NCBI RefSeq assembly: GCF_024599795.1
Contig: NZ_CP102246.1
Coordinates: 372,001-436,000, forward strand
From: Enterobacter cloacae complex sp. R_G8
Lineage (GTDB): Bacteria; Pseudomonadota; Gammaproteobacteria; Enterobacterales; Enterobacteriaceae
Length of the DNA: 64,000 nt
Reading direction: 5' to 3'
Shown here in pieces: positions 9,728-20,354 of this stretch (the first letter of the stretch is position 1; the number at the start of each line of letters is the position of its first letter). A model generated the notes under the pieces. It had not been told where the DNA came from. It worked only from the letters and a program-made list of their open reading frames with translations, and did not search any database. A program made the translations under genes and the position numbers.

Positions 9728-9739
9728 GAAAGTCCTTCA
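9727..9739. promoter_or_regulatory. MetR binding site
   Basis: TGAAAGTCCTTCA is a full match to the MetR consensus TGAA-N5-TTCA. Its first base is the A-pair of the metR start codon (metR begins at 9727 on the minus strand), so bound MetR would cover its own initiation region. Confidence 0.7.
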
Positions 9740-9790
9740 CTTCGCCATGAACATTTTGCGCTTGAGGAATATACAGTACCTGCCAATTAT

Positions 9791-9814
9791 AGAAGTGTAA
9801 ACATCTGGACGTCT
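9791..9814. promoter_or_regulatory. Three tandem MetJ boxes (met operator)
   Basis: Three adjacent 8-mers, AGAAGTGT, AAACATCT and GGACGTCT, match the Met box consensus AGACGTCT at 6, 6 and 7 of 8 positions. MetJ with S-adenosylmethionine binds such tandem boxes and represses metE and metR. They lie 29-52 bases before the metE start. Confidence 0.75.
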
Positions 9815-9842
9815 AAATAACGAATTTCACAAGGGGCATGAC

Positions 9843-12104
9843 ATGACAATCCGCAATCACACTCTCGGTTTCCCTCGCGTTGGCCTGCGTCGCGAGCTAA
9901 AAAAAGCACAAGAAAGCTACTGGGCAGGAAACACCACGCGTGAAGAGCTGCTGGCAGTGGGCCGCGAACTGCGTGCCCGCCACTGGGAGCAGCAAAAACA
10001 GGCGGGGGTAGACCTGCTGCCGGTGGGCGATTTCGCCTGGTACGACCATGTTCTGACGACCAGCCTGCTGCTTGGCAACGTACCGGCTCGTCATCAGAAC
10101 AACGATGGATCGGTAGATATCGACACGCTGTTCCGCATCGGACGCGGCCGTGCGCCAACCGGTGAGCCAGCGGCAGCGGCGGAAATGACCAAGTGGTTTA
10201 ACACCAACTATCACTATATGGTGCCGGAATTTGTTAAAGGGCAGCAGTTCAAACTGACCTGGACCCAGTTACTGGATGAAGTGGACGAAGCGCTGGCGCT
10301 GGGGCATCAGGTGAAACCGGTGCTGCTGGGGCCTGTGACCTACCTGTGGTTGGGGAAAGTCAAAGGCGAGCCGTTCGATCGTCTGAGCCTGCTGAAGGAC
10401 ATTCTGCCGGTCTACAAACAGGTGCTGATTGAGCTGGGCAAACGCGGTATTCAGTGGGTGCAAATTGACGAGCCAGCGCTGGTGCTCGAACTGCCACAAG
10501 CATGGCTTGAGGCTTTCAAACCGGCTTACGATGCACTCACCGGGCAGGTGAAGCTGTTGCTTACCACCTACTTTGAAGGTGTGACGCCGAACCTCGGCAC
10601 CATCACCAGATTGCCGGTGCAGGGCCTGCACGTTGACCTGGTGCACGGCAAAGATAATGTCGCAGAACTGCATAAACGCCTGCCAGCGGACTGGCTGCTT
10701 TCTGCCGGTCTGGTGAATGGTCGTAACGTCTGGCGCGCCGATCTGACAGAGAAATATGCGCAGATTAAGGATATCGTCGGCAAACGTGAATTGTGGGTTG
10801 CCTCTTCCTGCTCCCTGCTGCACAGCCCGATCGATCTCAGCGTAGAAACCCGTCTGGATGCGGAAGTGAAGAGCTGGTTCGCCTTTGCGCTGCAAAAATG
10901 TGAAGAGCTGGCTCTGCTGCGTGATGCCCTGAACAGCGGTGACACGGCGGCGATTACCGAATGGAGCGCCCCGATTCAGGCGCGCCGTCACTCGGCTCGC
11001 GTTCACAACCCGGCGGTGGAAAAACGCCTGGCGGCCATCACCGCGCAGGACAGCCAGCGTCAAAGCCCGTATGAAGTGCGTGCTGAAGCCCAGCGTGCCC
11101 GTTTCAACTTACCTGCATGGCCAACCACCACCATCGGTTCCTTCCCGCAAACTACCGAGATCCGCGGTCTTCGTCTGGACTTCAAAAAGGGCAACCTTGA
11201 TGCGGCCAACTACCGCACCGGCATCGCGGAACATATCAAACAGGCGATTGTGGAGCAGGAGCGCTTAGGTCTGGACGTGCTGGTTCACGGGGAGGCAGAG
11301 CGTAACGACATGGTGGAGTACTTCGGTGAACATCTGGACGGTTTTGTCTTTACCCAAAACGGCTGGGTACAGAGCTACGGCTCCCGCTGTGTAAAACCAC
11401 CGGTGGTGATCGGTGACGTCAGCCGTCCGCACCCGATCACCGTCGAATGGGCTAAATATGCCCAGTCCCTGACTGACAAGCCGGTAAAAGGCATGTTGAC
11501 CGGTCCGGTGACCATTCTTTGCTGGTCCTTCCCGCGTGAGGACGTCAGCCGCGAAACGATCGCGAAGCAAATTGCGCTGGCGCTGCGTGATGAAGTGGCG
11601 GATCTGGAAGCGGCGGGCATTGGCATCATCCAGATTGATGAACCGGCCCTGCGTGAAGGGCTTCCGCTGCGTCGTAGCGACTGGGATGCCTATCTGCAGT
11701 GGGGTGTGGAAGCATTCCGCATCAACGCCGCAGTGGCGAAGGATGACACGCAGATCCACACTCATATGTGTTACTGCGAATTTAACGACATCATGGATTC
11801 GATCGCCGCACTGGACGCCGACGTGATCACCATTGAAACCTCGCGTTCAGATATGGAGCTGCTGGAGTCGTTCGAAGAGTTCGACTACCCGAACGAAATC
11901 GGGCCGGGTGTGTATGACATTCACTCCCCGAACGTGCCGAGCGTGGAGTGGATCGAAGCCCTGCTGAAGAAAGCCGCCCGGCGCATTCCGGCAGAGCGTC
12001 TGTGGGTGAACCCGGACTGCGGTCTGAAAACCCGCGGCTGGCCTGAAACCCGCGCGGCGCTGGCGAACATGGTGCAGGCGGCGCAGAATTTGCGTCAGGG
12101 ATAA
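9843..12104 (+). CDS. metE: Cobalamin-independent methionine synthase
   Basis: 753 residues, the exact E. coli length. It transfers the methyl group of 5-methyltetrahydropteroyltri-glutamate to homocysteine. The two barrel domains are visible as repeated segments: [14 protein letters not shown] near the N-terminus and [13 protein letters not shown] near residue 430. Zinc ligands lie in HMCYC (His641, Cys643) and NPDCG (Cys726). The ribosome site AAGGGG precedes ATG 9843. It is controlled by MetR activation and MetJ repression through the sites just upstream. Confidence 0.98.
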   Translation: MTIRNHTLGFPRVGLRRELKKAQESYWAGNTTREELLAVGRELRARHWEQQKQAGVDLLPVGDFAWYDHVLTTSLLLGNVPARHQNNDGSVDIDTLFRIGRGRAPTGEPAAAAEMTKWFNTNYHYMVPEFVKGQQFKLTWTQLLDEVDEALALGHQVKPVLLGPVTYLWLGKVKGEPFDRLSLLKDILPVYKQVLIELGKRGIQWVQIDEPALVLELPQAWLEAFKPAYDALTGQVKLLLTTYFEGVTPNLGTITRLPVQGLHVDLVHGKDNVAELHKRLPADWLLSAGLVNGRNVWRADLTEKYAQIKDIVGKRELWVASSCSLLHSPIDLSVETRLDAEVKSWFAFALQKCEELALLRDALNSGDTAAITEWSAPIQARRHSARVHNPAVEKRLAAITAQDSQRQSPYEVRAEAQRARFNLPAWPTTTIGSFPQTTEIRGLRLDFKKGNLDAANYRTGIAEHIKQAIVEQERLGLDVLVHGEAERNDMVEYFGEHLDGFVFTQNGWVQSYGSRCVKPPVVIGDVSRPHPITVEWAKYAQSLTDKPVKGMLTGPVTILCWSFPREDVSRETIAKQIALALRDEVADLEAAGIGIIQIDEPALREGLPLRRSDWDAYLQWGVEAFRINAAVAKDDTQIHTHMCYCEFNDIMDSIAALDADVITIETSRSDMELLESFEEFDYPNEIGPGVYDIHSPNVPSVEWIEALLKKAARRIPAERLWVNPDCGLKTRGWPETRAALANMVQAAQNLRQG

Positions 12105-12125
12105 GACGTTCGTTGCTCCCGTTAT

Positions 12126-12157
12126 GTAGGCCCGGTAAGGCATCGCCGCCACCGGGC
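12126..12157. repeat. REP element between metE and ysgA
   Basis: GTAGGCCCGGTAAGG... with stem GCCCGGT / ACCGGGC is a typical enterobacterial REP unit (GTAGGCC start, imperfect palindrome). It lies in the 61-base space between the convergent metE and ysgA stops. Confidence 0.8.
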
Positions 12158-12165
12158 TTTAATGT

Positions 12166-12972
12166 TTACGCTTTCTTCCCGCCATACTGGCTAAACCACG
12201 CCAGCATTCTCTGCCAGCCATCTTTCGCAGATTCTGCGTGATAGCTCGGACGATAATCGGCGTTAAACGCATGCCCGGCATCCGGATAGACCACAATCTC
12301 CGCCTTCGCATTCGCCGCGCGTAGCGCATGACGCATAGTCTCTACTGTATCGAGTGGAATACCCGTGTCCTGACCACCGTACAGTCCCAGCACCGGGGCA
12401 TTTAAGTCTGTGGCGATATCAACCGGATGTTTTGGCGAGTTCAGCGTTTTTTCGCCTACCAGTTTACCGTACCAGGCCACGGCAGCTTTCAGTTGCGGAT
12501 TGTGTGCGGCATACAGCCAGCTAATACGTCCCCCCCAGCAGAAACCCGTTATCATCAGGCGATGCGCATCACCGCCGTTACGCGCCGCCCAGCTGGCAAC
12601 ATGATCCAGATCGGCCAGCACCTGTGCATCCGGCACTTTGCTGACCAGGTTGCTCAAAAGCGTTGGGATGTCGCTGTAGTCATTCGGATCGCCCTGACGG
12701 AAATAGAGCTCTGGCGCAACGGCCAGATAACCTTCCAGCGCCAGTCGGCGGCAGAGGTCGCGAATATGTTCGTGAACGCCGAAAATTTCCTGAACCACAA
12801 TCACGATCGGCAGCGGACCGTCAGCCGATTTTGGTCGCGCGTGGTAAGCAGGCATATTCTCCCCCTGCGAGGGAATGGAGGTCTCTCCCGCCGTGATGGC
12901 GTCTTCAGGCGTTGAGACGATGGTCGAGGCATGCGGGGCCGCAGCAGGTGCAAAACCGGTTTTTTCAGTCAT
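12166..12972 (-). CDS. ysgA: Dienelactone hydrolase family protein YsgA
   Basis: 268 residues. The alpha/beta-hydrolase triad of the dienelactone hydrolase family is visible: Cys144 in GFCWGG, Asp201 in GGQDTG and His233 in AGHAF, plus Glu61 in QEIFG. Enzymes of this family open unsaturated lactones; the physiological substrate of YsgA in enteric bacteria is not established. The first 45 residues look like a less conserved leader without a clear signal peptide. It converges on metE and is divergent from udp. Confidence 0.88.
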   Translation of the reverse strand: MTEKTGFAPAAAPHASTIVSTPEDAITAGETSIPSQGENMPAYHARPKSADGPLPIVIVVQEIFGVHEHIRDLCRRLALEGYLAVAPELYFRQGDPNDYSDIPTLLSNLVSKVPDAQVLADLDHVASWAARNGGDAHRLMITGFCWGGRISWLYAAHNPQLKAAVAWYGKLVGEKTLNSPKHPVDIATDLNAPVLGLYGGQDTGIPLDTVETMRHALRAANAKAEIVVYPDAGHAFNADYRPSYHAESAKDGWQRMLAWFSQYGGKKA

Positions 12973-13087
12973 GGCATTCTCCGTACCAATGAGTTAGCGC
13001 AAAGGTAAATATAGACACCAGGTTAACAACCCACAGTGCCTTAAACGGTCTATCTTTTGTGCAGCACGCCACGATATAACTTGTTAA

Positions 13088-13103
13088 TGTGATGTAAATC
13101 ACT
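13088..13103. promoter_or_regulatory. CRP site 1 upstream of udp
   Basis: TGTGATGTAAATCACT matches the CRP consensus TGTGA-N6-TCACA at 9 of 10 positions. It is the distal member of a pair whose centres are 52 bases apart, which is the arrangement CytR uses with CRP at udp and deoC in E. coli. Confidence 0.7.
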
Positions 13104-13139
13104 TTTTTATGGAAATTTACTGCAATCATTTTCATTCAT

Positions 13140-13155
13140 GGTGAGATGTGTCACG
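13140..13155. promoter_or_regulatory. CRP site 2 upstream of udp
   Basis: GGTGAGATGTGTCACG matches TGTGA-N6-TCACA at 8 of 10 positions. It is the proximal site. The space between the two sites contains TGCAAT and CATTCAT elements that could be CytR half-sites; that assignment is tentative. Confidence 0.6.
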
Positions 13156-13227
13156 AAATTATGCGTATTGCTTCTGTAAAGTACCGTTTTACTTCTTCTG
13201 ACTAACCGACCCACAGAGGAGTCACCT

Positions 13228-13989
13228 ATGTCTAAGTCTGATGTTTTTCATCTCGGCCTCACCAAAAACGATTTACAAGGGGCTACGCTCGCTATCGTCC
13301 CGGGCGATCCTGAGCGTGTGGAAAAGATCGCCGCGCTGATGGATAAGCCGGTTAAGCTGGCAGCCCATCGTGAATTCACCACCTGGCGTGCAGAGCTGGA
13401 TGGTAAGGCCGTGATTGTGTGCTCTACCGGTATCGGTGGCCCGTCTACCTCCATTGCCGTTGAAGAGCTGGCGCAGCTGGGCATCCGTACTTTCCTGCGT
13501 ATCGGTACCACTGGCGCTATTCAGCCACATATTAACGTCGGCGACGTGCTGGTCACGACCGCGTCCGTGCGCCTGGATGGCGCAAGCCTGCACTTTGCAC
13601 CGATGGAGTTCCCGGCGGTTGCCGATTTCGAATGTACGACGGCGCTGGTTGAAGCGGCGAAATCCGTTGGCGCCACCACGCACGTGGGCGTAACCGCCTC
13701 TTCCGATACCTTCTACCCAGGCCAGGAGCGTTACGACACCTTCTCTGGCCGTGTGGTGAGCCGTTTTAAAGGTTCTATGGAAGAGTGGCAGTCTATGGGC
13801 GTGATGAACTATGAGATGGAATCCGCAACGCTGCTGACCATGTGCGCAAGCCAGGGTCTGCGTGCCGGTATGGTGGCGGGCGTTATCGTCAACCGTACCC
13901 AGCAGGAGATCCCGAACGCCGAAACCATGAAGCAGACCGAAAGTCATGCGGTGAAAATCGTGGTTGAAGCCGCGCGTCGTCTGATCTAG
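13228..13989 (+). CDS. udp: Uridine phosphorylase
   Basis: 253 residues, E. coli length, nucleoside phosphorylase family 1. Conserved blocks: [12 protein letters not shown] near residue 25 (phosphate binding), STGIGGPS near residue 70, and the nucleoside-binding NYEMESATL near residue 195. It converts uridine and phosphate to uracil and ribose-1-phosphate as a cytoplasmic hexamer in pyrimidine salvage. The paired CRP sites upstream indicate catabolite and CytR control. A strong terminator follows. Confidence 0.97.
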   Translation: MSKSDVFHLGLTKNDLQGATLAIVPGDPERVEKIAALMDKPVKLAAHREFTTWRAELDGKAVIVCSTGIGGPSTSIAVEELAQLGIRTFLRIGTTGAIQPHINVGDVLVTTASVRLDGASLHFAPMEFPAVADFECTTALVEAAKSVGATTHVGVTASSDTFYPGQERYDTFSGRVVSRFKGSMEEWQSMGVMNYEMESATLLTMCASQGLRAGMVAGVIVNRTQQEIPNAETMKQTESHAVKIVVEAARRLI

Positions 13990-14006
13990 TTCCCTCTATT
14001 GCAACC

Positions 14007-14036
14007 AAAGGCCGACACGTTCGGCCTTTATTTTTT
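14007..14036 (+). terminator. udp rho-independent terminator
   Basis: A perfect 9-bp stem, AAAGGCCGA / TCGGCCTTT with a CACGT loop, is followed at once by a run of T residues (ATTTTTT). Confidence 0.92.
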
Positions 14037-14127
14037 GCGTAGCGCCTCGCAGGAAAACCCTTTCAAACTGGACGTTTATACAGCACAATCTTATTTTGTG
14101 CGGTAATACGTTGATGCAGGGGGCATT

Positions 14128-15585
14128 GTGGATCTCTCAATCCTGATTTACGCGGTGATTGCGCTGGCGGGCGTGGCGATAGGCTGGCTGATTTCCAGCT
14201 ATCAGCACGCGCAGCAAAAGGCCGACCAGCTGGCAGAGCGTGAAGAGATAGTCGCCGAGCTAAGCGGGGCAAAACAGCAACTTGCGTTGAGTGAACACTG
14301 GCGAGACGAGTGCGAGTTACTCAACAACGAACTGCGCAATCTGCGTGATATCAACACTTCACTGGAAGCCGATCTCCGTGAAGTAACGACCCGCCTTGAA
14401 TCCACTCAACTGCATGCGGAAGATAAAATCCGCCAGATGATCAACAGCGAGCAGCGTCTCAGCGAACAGTTTGAGAACCTCGCAAACCGCATTTTTGAAC
14501 ACAGCAACCGCCGCGTTGATGAACAAAACCGCCAGAGTCTGAACAGTCTCCTGACGCCTCTGCGTGAGCAACTGGACGGTTTCCGTCGTCAGGTGCAGGA
14601 CAGCTTTGGTCAGGAGGCCCGTGAGCGCCACACCCTGGCACATGAAATTCGTAATCTGCAGCAGCTGAATGCGCAAATGGCGCAGGAGGCGGTCAACCTG
14701 ACCCGTGCCCTGAAAGGGGATAACAAAACGCAGGGTAACTGGGGTGAAGTCGTCCTCACCCGGGTGCTGGAAGCTTCTGGTCTGCGTGAAGGGTATGAAT
14801 ACGAAACTCAGGTCAGCATCGAAAACGACGCCCGCTCGCGAATGCAGCCGGATGTCATCGTGCGTTTGCCGCAGGGCAAGGATGTGGTGATTGACGCCAA
14901 AATGACGCTGGTGGCCTATGAGCGTTACTTCAACGCGGAGGATGACTACATCCGCGAATCGGCGCTACAGGAGCACATTGCCTCCGTGCGGAACCATATT
15001 CGTCTGCTGGGCAGAAAAGACTACCAGCAGCTGCCGGGGCTGCGCTCACTTGACTATGTCCTGATGTTTATCCCGGTAGAGCCCGCGTTTCTGCTGGCAC
15101 TCGACAGACAGCCCGAACTGATAACTGAAGCGCTGAAAAACAACATTATGCTGGTCAGTCCCACCACGCTGCTGGTGGCGTTACGCACCATTGCCAACCT
15201 GTGGCGCTATGAACATCAGAGCCGCAACGCGCAGCAGATTGCCGATCGCGCCAGCAAGCTGTACGACAAAATGCGCCTCTTTGTGGATGATATGTCCTCG
15301 GTCGGGCAAAGCCTGGACCGCGCGCAGGACAACTACCGCCAGGCGATGAAAAAACTCGCCTCCGGGCGTGGCAATCTGCTGGCGCAAGCCGAAGCCTTCC
15401 GCGGACTGGGGGTAGAGGTTAAACGCGAGATTAATCCGGAACTGGTTGAACAAGCCACGGCACAGGACGAAGAGTTTCGCCTGCGGGAAGGCGCTGATGA
15501 ACAAAAGAGAGACAGTGAAGACAACGAGTTAGCGGCAGAGTTATCGCCAGACCCGCATCTGGCGCGTTTCTTACGTGGTGGTTGA
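14128..15585 (+). CDS. rmuC: DNA recombination limiting protein RmuC
   Basis: 485 residues from a GTG start, ten more than the E. coli protein. An N-terminal membrane helix (residues 2-20) is followed by a long Gln/Glu-rich coiled coil to about residue 190. The conserved nuclease-like domain follows, with NWGEVVL, DVIVRLP and VVIDAKMTL. RmuC limits inversion at short inverted repeats; the biochemical activity is predicted rather than shown. The extra length lies in the variable acidic C-terminal tail. It precedes ubiE by 66 bases. Confidence 0.93.
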   Translation: MDLSILIYAVIALAGVAIGWLISSYQHAQQKADQLAEREEIVAELSGAKQQLALSEHWRDECELLNNELRNLRDINTSLEADLREVTTRLESTQLHAEDKIRQMINSEQRLSEQFENLANRIFEHSNRRVDEQNRQSLNSLLTPLREQLDGFRRQVQDSFGQEARERHTLAHEIRNLQQLNAQMAQEAVNLTRALKGDNKTQGNWGEVVLTRVLEASGLREGYEYETQVSIENDARSRMQPDVIVRLPQGKDVVIDAKMTLVAYERYFNAEDDYIRESALQEHIASVRNHIRLLGRKDYQQLPGLRSLDYVLMFIPVEPAFLLALDRQPELITEALKNNIMLVSPTTLLVALRTIANLWRYEHQSRNAQQIADRASKLYDKMRLFVDDMSSVGQSLDRAQDNYRQAMKKLASGRGNLLAQAEAFRGLGVEVKREINPELVEQATAQDEEFRLREGADEQKRDSEDNELAAELSPDPHLARFLRGG

Positions 15586-15651
15586 AACGTAGGGCAAACG
15601 CGCCCAATCTGTTACACTTCACGAACATTTTACTGATAAGCAGGCTCTGAG

Positions 15652-16407
15652 ATGGTTGACGATTCACAAGACACGACGCACTTTGGCTTTCAGACTGTCG
15701 CCAAAGCGCAGAAAGCTGACATGGTGGCCCACGTATTTCATTCCGTGGCGGCGAAGTACGATGTGATGAATGACTTGATGTCATTCGGCATTCATCGCTT
15801 GTGGAAGCGCTTCACCATCGACTGTAGCGGTGTACGTCGTGGACAAACGGTACTGGATCTTGCCGGTGGTACTGGCGATTTGACCGCGAAGTTCTCCCGT
15901 CTGGTGGGTGAAACCGGGCGTGTCGTTCTGGCCGACATCAATGACTCCATGCTGAAAATGGGACGCGAGAAGCTGCGTAACATCGGCGTGGTGGGGAATG
16001 TTGAGTATGTGCAGGCAAACGCCGAAGCGCTGCCGTTCCCGGACAACACCTTTGACTGCATCACCATCTCGTTTGGCCTGCGTAACGTTACTGATAAAGA
16101 AAAAGCGTTGCGCTCAATGTATCGCGTGCTGAAACCGGGCGGACGTCTGCTGGTGCTTGAGTTCTCCAAACCGATTATCGAGCCGCTGAGCAAAGCCTAC
16201 GACGCCTATTCATTCCACGTTCTGCCGCGTATCGGCGAGCTGGTGGCAAACGACGCAGAAAGCTACCGCTATCTGGCGGAATCCATTCGCATGCATCCGG
16301 ATCAGGACACTCTGAAGGCCATGATGCAGGACGCGGCGTTTGAAAACGTTGAGTATTTCAACATGACGGCGGGTGTCGTCGCACTGCATCGCGGTTATAA
16401 GTTCTGA
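15652..16407 (+). CDS. ubiE: Ubiquinone/menaquinone C-methyltransferase UbiE
   Basis: 251 residues, class I SAM-dependent methyltransferase. The SAM-binding motif [11 protein letters not shown] lies near residue 67 and the second motif [15 protein letters not shown] near residue 140. It methylates both the benzoquinol ring precursor of ubiquinone and demethylmenaquinol. It is the first gene of ubiE-ubiJ-ubiB; ubiJ starts 13 bases later and ubiB overlaps ubiJ. Confidence 0.97.
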   Translation: MVDDSQDTTHFGFQTVAKAQKADMVAHVFHSVAAKYDVMNDLMSFGIHRLWKRFTIDCSGVRRGQTVLDLAGGTGDLTAKFSRLVGETGRVVLADINDSMLKMGREKLRNIGVVGNVEYVQANAEALPFPDNTFDCITISFGLRNVTDKEKALRSMYRVLKPGGRLLVLEFSKPIIEPLSKAYDAYSFHVLPRIGELVANDAESYRYLAESIRMHPDQDTLKAMMQDAAFENVEYFNMTAGVVALHRGYKF

Positions 16408-16420
16408 GTGGAGGTGTCCC

Positions 16421-17026
16421 GTGCCCTTTAAACCCTTAGTCACCGCAGGCATCGAGAATGTACTGAATGCCTTCCTCTATCGTGCGCCGGCGCTAAAAGC
16501 CGCGCGTCAGCGGCTTAATGGGAAGGTATTACGCATCGTTTTAAAAGAGTTCTCGACGCCGCTTGTGCTGGTCTTCAGCGAACGCCAGCTTGACGTTCTG
16601 GGGGAGTGGGAAGGAGAAGCCGACTGCTCTGTTATCACGCACATGAGCGTGCTGCCAAAACTGCGTGACCGCCAGCAGCTGACGGCGCTGATCCGTAGCG
16701 GTGAGCTGGAAGTGGAAGGCGACATACAGGTCGTACAAAATTTCGTTGCGCTCAGCGATCTGGCTGAGTTCGACCCGGCAGAGCTGCTTGCGCCTTTTAT
16801 TGGCGACATTGCAGCGGAAGGGATCGGCAAAGCCCTGCATGGCGGTACCGCGTTCCTGCGTAAAAGCCTGCAACGTCAGCAGCGCTATGCGGCAGAAGTG
16901 CTGACCGAAGAGTGGCGTATGGCCCCCGGACCGCTGGAAGTGGCCTGGTTCGCGGAAGAGACCGCGGCTGTTGAACGTGCGGTTGATGCGTTAACCAAAC
17001 GGCTGGAAAAACTGGAGGGCAAATGA
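16421..17026 (+). CDS. ubiJ: Ubiquinone biosynthesis accessory factor UbiJ
   Basis: 201 residues from GTG 16421, equal to E. coli UbiJ (formerly YigP). GGAGG at 16410 supports this start; an in-frame ATG at 16373 inside ubiE is not favoured. The N-terminal SCP2-type lipid-binding fold includes the [16 protein letters not shown] segment, and a helical coiled C-terminus ends in TKRLEKLE. UbiJ binds hydrophobic intermediates and organises the soluble Ubi complex with UbiK. In E. coli the small RNA EsrE is transcribed from within the 3' part of this locus; I could not verify a promoter for it here. Confidence 0.94.
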   Translation: MPFKPLVTAGIENVLNAFLYRAPALKAARQRLNGKVLRIVLKEFSTPLVLVFSERQLDVLGEWEGEADCSVITHMSVLPKLRDRQQLTALIRSGELEVEGDIQVVQNFVALSDLAEFDPAELLAPFIGDIAAEGIGKALHGGTAFLRKSLQRQQRYAAEVLTEEWRMAPGPLEVAWFAEETAAVERAVDALTKRLEKLEGK

Positions 17027-18663
17027 CGCCTGGTGAAATTCGGCGCCTCTATTTTATCGTCCACACCTTTTTGAGTTACGGGCTCGACGAGCTTATCCCC
17101 AAAATGCGTATCACGCTGCCGCTTCGTATCTGGCGGCGGATGTTGTTCTGGATGCCTAATCGCCATAAAGGTCAGCCGCTGGGTGAACGCCTGCGTCTGG
17201 CGCTACAGGAGCTGGGCCCGGTATGGATTAAGTTCGGGCAAATGCTCTCTACCCGTCGCGATCTTTTCCCGCCACAGATTGCCGATCAGCTGGCGCTGCT
17301 GCAGGATCGCGTGGCCCCGTTTGACGGCGTGCGCGCGAAAAAACAGATCGAAGAGGCGATGGGCAATATTCCTGTTGAGACCTGGTTCGACGATTTCGAC
17401 ATTCAGCCTTTGGCTTCTGCCTCCATTGCCCAGGTGCATACCGCACGTCTGAAAGAGAATGGCAAAGAAGTCGTTATCAAAGTTATCCGCCCGGATATCC
17501 TGCCGATCATCAAAGCGGACATGAAGCTTATCTATCGTCTGGCGCGCTGGGTTCCACGTCTGCTCCCTGACGGACGCCGCCTGCGCCCGCTGGAGGTGGT
17601 ACGGGAATACGAAAAAACGCTAATCGATGAACTGAACCTGCTGCGCGAGTCGGCAAACGCCATCCAGCTGCGTCGCAATTTTGAAAACAGCCCGATGCTG
17701 TATGTCCCTGAAGTCTATTCTGACTACTGCAGCCAGAACATGATGGTTATGGAGCGTATTTACGGTATTCCTGTCTCGGATGTCGTGGCCCTGGAGAAGC
17801 AGGGAACGAACATGAAACTGTTGGCCGAACGTGGTGTACAAGTCTTCTTTACCCAGGTCTTCCGCGACAGCTTTTTCCACGCAGACATGCATCCGGGCAA
17901 TATCTTTGTGAGCTATGAGCATCCGGATGACCCGCAATATATCGGCATTGACTGCGGTATTGTCGGTTCGCTGAATAAAGAAGATAAGCGTTATCTGGCG
18001 GAGAATTTTATCGCCTTCTTTAACCGCGACTACCGTAAGGTGGCCGAACTGCACGTCGATTCAGGATGGGTTCCGCCGGATACCAATGTCGAAGAGTTCG
18101 AGTTTGCCATCCGTACCGTCTGCGAACCGATTTTTGAAAAACCGCTGGCGGAAATCTCGTTCGGTCACGTGCTACTGAATCTGTTTAACACCGCTCGCCG
18201 CTTCAACATGGAAGTGCAGCCACAGCTTGTTTTACTCCAGAAAACATTACTTTACGTTGAAGGTGTAGGTCGACAGCTCTATCCTCAGTTAGACTTGTGG
18301 AAGACGGCGAAACCTTTCCTGGAATCCTGGATTAAAGATCAGGTTGGCATTCCGGCACTGGTACGTGCGTTCAAAGATAAAGCCCCGTTCTGGGTTGAAA
18401 AAATGCCGGAGCTTCCTGAACTGGTGTATGACAGTTTGCGTCAGAGCAAGAACCTGCAACTCAGCATGGATAAAATCGCCCACGAGCTTCAGTCGAATCG
18501 TGTGCGTCAGGGCCAGTCTCGCTATCTGTTTGGTATTGGCGCAACACTGCTGCTAAGTGGTACGTTGTTGTTAATCAACCGTCCGGACTGGCAGATGGCG
18601 CCCGCCTGGCTGATGGCCGCCGGAATAGTGGTCTGGTTCGTTGGCTGGAGAAAGACGCGCTGA
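17023..18663 (+). CDS. ubiB: Ubiquinone biosynthesis kinase-like protein UbiB
   Basis: 546 residues, E. coli length, atypical kinase of the ADCK/Coq8 family. The hallmark KxGQ motif is in [11 protein letters not shown] near residue 70. The Ala-rich loop with the catalytic Lys and the HADMHPGN catalytic loop are present, and two C-terminal membrane helices lie at about 500-540. It has ATPase activity needed for ubiquinone synthesis. ATG 17023 overlaps the ubiJ stop (ATGA), indicating translational coupling. Confidence 0.97.
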   Translation: MTPGEIRRLYFIVHTFLSYGLDELIPKMRITLPLRIWRRMLFWMPNRHKGQPLGERLRLALQELGPVWIKFGQMLSTRRDLFPPQIADQLALLQDRVAPFDGVRAKKQIEEAMGNIPVETWFDDFDIQPLASASIAQVHTARLKENGKEVVIKVIRPDILPIIKADMKLIYRLARWVPRLLPDGRRLRPLEVVREYEKTLIDELNLLRESANAIQLRRNFENSPMLYVPEVYSDYCSQNMMVMERIYGIPVSDVVALEKQGTNMKLLAERGVQVFFTQVFRDSFFHADMHPGNIFVSYEHPDDPQYIGIDCGIVGSLNKEDKRYLAENFIAFFNRDYRKVAELHVDSGWVPPDTNVEEFEFAIRTVCEPIFEKPLAEISFGHVLLNLFNTARRFNMEVQPQLVLLQKTLLYVEGVGRQLYPQLDLWKTAKPFLESWIKDQVGIPALVRAFKDKAPFWVEKMPELPELVYDSLRQSKNLQLSMDKIAHELQSNRVRQGQSRYLFGIGATLLLSGTLLLINRPDWQMAPAWLMAAGIVVWFVGWRKTR

Positions 18664-18693
18664 ACAGTCGTCGCTATCACCAGGCTGCGTACG

Positions 18694-18699
18694 TATAAT
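18694..18699 (+). promoter_or_regulatory. Probable tatA promoter -10 element
   Basis: TATAAT lies 41 bases before the tatA start in the short ubiB-tatA space. The -35 element at the right distance (TCGCTA) is poor, so this is moderate support only. Confidence 0.5.
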
Positions 18700-18739
18700 G
18701 CGGCCTGACTAATTAATCATCTATCACTGAGGAATTTGT

Positions 18740-18994
18740 ATGGGTGGTATCAGTATCTGGCAATTGTTAATTATTGCCGTCATCGTCGTGCTGCTGTTTG
18801 GCACCAAAAAGCTCGGTTCTATCGGTTCCGATCTGGGCGCGTCTATCAAAGGCTTCAAAAAAGCGATGAGCGATGATGAGAACAAGCAGGATAAAACCAG
18901 CCAGGATGCTGATTTCACTGCTAAGTCCATCTCCGACAAGCAAGAAGATGCCAAAAAGGAAGACGCTAAACGCCACGATAAAGAGCAGGTATAA
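18740..18994 (+). CDS. tatA: Twin-arginine translocase subunit TatA
   Basis: 84 residues (E. coli 89). A short N-terminal membrane helix (about residues 5-20) is followed by the hinge [10 protein letters not shown], an amphipathic helix ([13 protein letters not shown]) and a charged Lys/Asp/Glu tail. TatA oligomers form the passage for folded Tat substrates. It is the first gene of tatABC; tatB begins 3 bases after its stop. Confidence 0.96.
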   Translation: MGGISIWQLLIIAVIVVLLFGTKKLGSIGSDLGASIKGFKKAMSDDENKQDKTSQDADFTAKSISDKQEDAKKEDAKRHDKEQV

Positions 18995-18997
18995 GTC

Positions 18998-19540
18998 GTG
19001 TTCGACATTGGTTTTGGTGAACTGCTGCTGGTCTTTGTGATTGGCCTGATTGTGCTGGGTCCGCAGCGTTTACCCGTTGCAGTAAAAACGGTTGCGGGGT
19101 GGGTGCGTGCGCTTCGTTCGCTGGCGACTACCGTACAGAACGAGCTGGCGCAGGAGCTTAAGCTGCAGGAATTTCAGGAAAGCCTGAAAAAGGTTGAGAA
19201 GGCGAGCATGGATAACCTGACGCCGGAACTGAAAGCTTCAATGGATGAACTGCGCGAAGCGGCAGAATCCATGAAGCGCTCCTACAGCGTCAACGATCCT
19301 GAAAAAGCGAGCGATGAAGCAAACACCATTCACAACCCGGTGGTGAAGAACAGTGAAGCGCAGCGCGAGGGCGTAACGCCTGCCAGCGCGGAGCATCAGG
19401 CCACCGCGCCTGAACATACGCCGCAGGAACCTGAACTGAAAAAACAGGCGCAGCCGGAAGACCCTGTGGTCAAAGCGGCTGAGGCAAAGCCCGCCGCGCC
19501 TGTTACCGAATCATCCCCCTCGTCGAGTGATAAAGCGTAA
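18998..19540 (+). CDS. tatB: Twin-arginine translocase subunit TatB
   Basis: 180 residues from a GTG start (E. coli 171). It has an N-terminal membrane helix with the TatB-specific Glu8, the motif [11 protein letters not shown] near residue 21, an amphipathic helix, and a long Ala/Pro/Glu-rich tail that is low in complexity. TatB pairs with TatC to recognise twin-arginine signal peptides. The extra length compared with E. coli lies in the tail. Confidence 0.95.
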   Translation: MFDIGFGELLLVFVIGLIVLGPQRLPVAVKTVAGWVRALRSLATTVQNELAQELKLQEFQESLKKVEKASMDNLTPELKASMDELREAAESMKRSYSVNDPEKASDEANTIHNPVVKNSEAQREGVTPASAEHQATAPEHTPQEPELKKQAQPEDPVVKAAEAKPAAPVTESSPSSSDKA

Positions 19541-19542
19541 AC

Positions 19543-20313
19543 ATGGCAGTAGATGATACTCAACCGCTCATTACGCACCTCATAGAGCTGCGTAAGCGCC
19601 TGTTAAACTGCATTATTGCGGTTTTCGTTATTTTCTTATGCCTGGTTTATTTCGCCAACGATATCTACCAGGTTGTCTCTGCGCCGCTGATAAAGCAGAT
19701 GCCGCTGGGCGCGACGATGATCGCGACGGACGTTGCTTCGCCGTTCTTCACGCCCATTAAGCTCACGTTCTGGGTATCGTTGATTGCTTCTGCTCCGGTC
19801 ATTCTTTACCAGGTCTGGGCGTTTGTGGCGCCGGCCTTGTATAAGCATGAACGCAAACTGGTGATCCCGCTGCTGGTCTCCAGCTCGCTGCTGTTCTATA
19901 TCGGCATGGCGTTTGCCTATTTCGTGGTCTTCCCGCTGGCCTTCGGCTTCCTGACGCATACCGCGCCGGAAGGGGTACAGGTGTCGACCGATATCGCCAG
20001 CTATCTCAGCTTTGTGATGGCGCTGTTTATGGCGTTCGGCGTGGCGTTCGAAGTGCCGGTAGCGATTGTGCTGCTTTGTTGGGTAGGGGTGACAACCCCG
20101 GATGACCTGCGTAAGAAGCGTCCGTATATCCTGGTCGGCGCATTTGTGGTCGGCATGCTGCTGACGCCGCCCGATGTCTTCTCGCAAACGCTGCTGGCCA
20201 TACCGATGTATTGCCTGTTTGAGGTTGGCGTCTTCTTCTCACGTTTCTATGTGGGGAAAGGGCGTCGATCAGAGGACGAAGACGACGTCTCTGAAAAGAG
20301 CAGTGAAGAGTAA
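19543..20313 (+). CDS. tatC: Twin-arginine translocase subunit TatC
   Basis: 256 residues with six membrane helices. Conserved Tat receptor features include [13 protein letters not shown] at the N-terminus, the periplasmic PALYKHERK loop around residue 95, and the Glu-containing helix at FGVAFEVPV near residue 170. It binds the twin-arginine signal. It starts two bases after the tatB stop. Confidence 0.97.
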   Translation: MAVDDTQPLITHLIELRKRLLNCIIAVFVIFLCLVYFANDIYQVVSAPLIKQMPLGATMIATDVASPFFTPIKLTFWVSLIASAPVILYQVWAFVAPALYKHERKLVIPLLVSSSLLFYIGMAFAYFVVFPLAFGFLTHTAPEGVQVSTDIASYLSFVMALFMAFGVAFEVPVAIVLLCWVGVTTPDDLRKKRPYILVGAFVVGMLLTPPDVFSQTLLAIPMYCLFEVGVFFSRFYVGKGRRSEDEDDVSEKSSEE

Positions 20314-20317
20314 AACC

Positions 20318-20337
20318 AGCCGCCCGTCAGGGCGGTT
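20318..20337 (+). terminator. Intercistronic hairpin between tatC and tatD
   Basis: A stem of six G-C pairs, CCGCCC / GGGCGG, extended by a G-U and an A-T pair, has a GTCA tetraloop and is followed by TTGTC without a long U-run. It could attenuate readthrough from tatABC into tatD; that effect is inferred. Confidence 0.45.
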
Positions 20338-20354
20338 GTCATATGGGGATCTGC

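Noticed and set aside
10269-11063. 264-codon open frame antisense to metE
   Set aside because: Entirely within metE, rich in His/Gln/Arg, no family resemblance.
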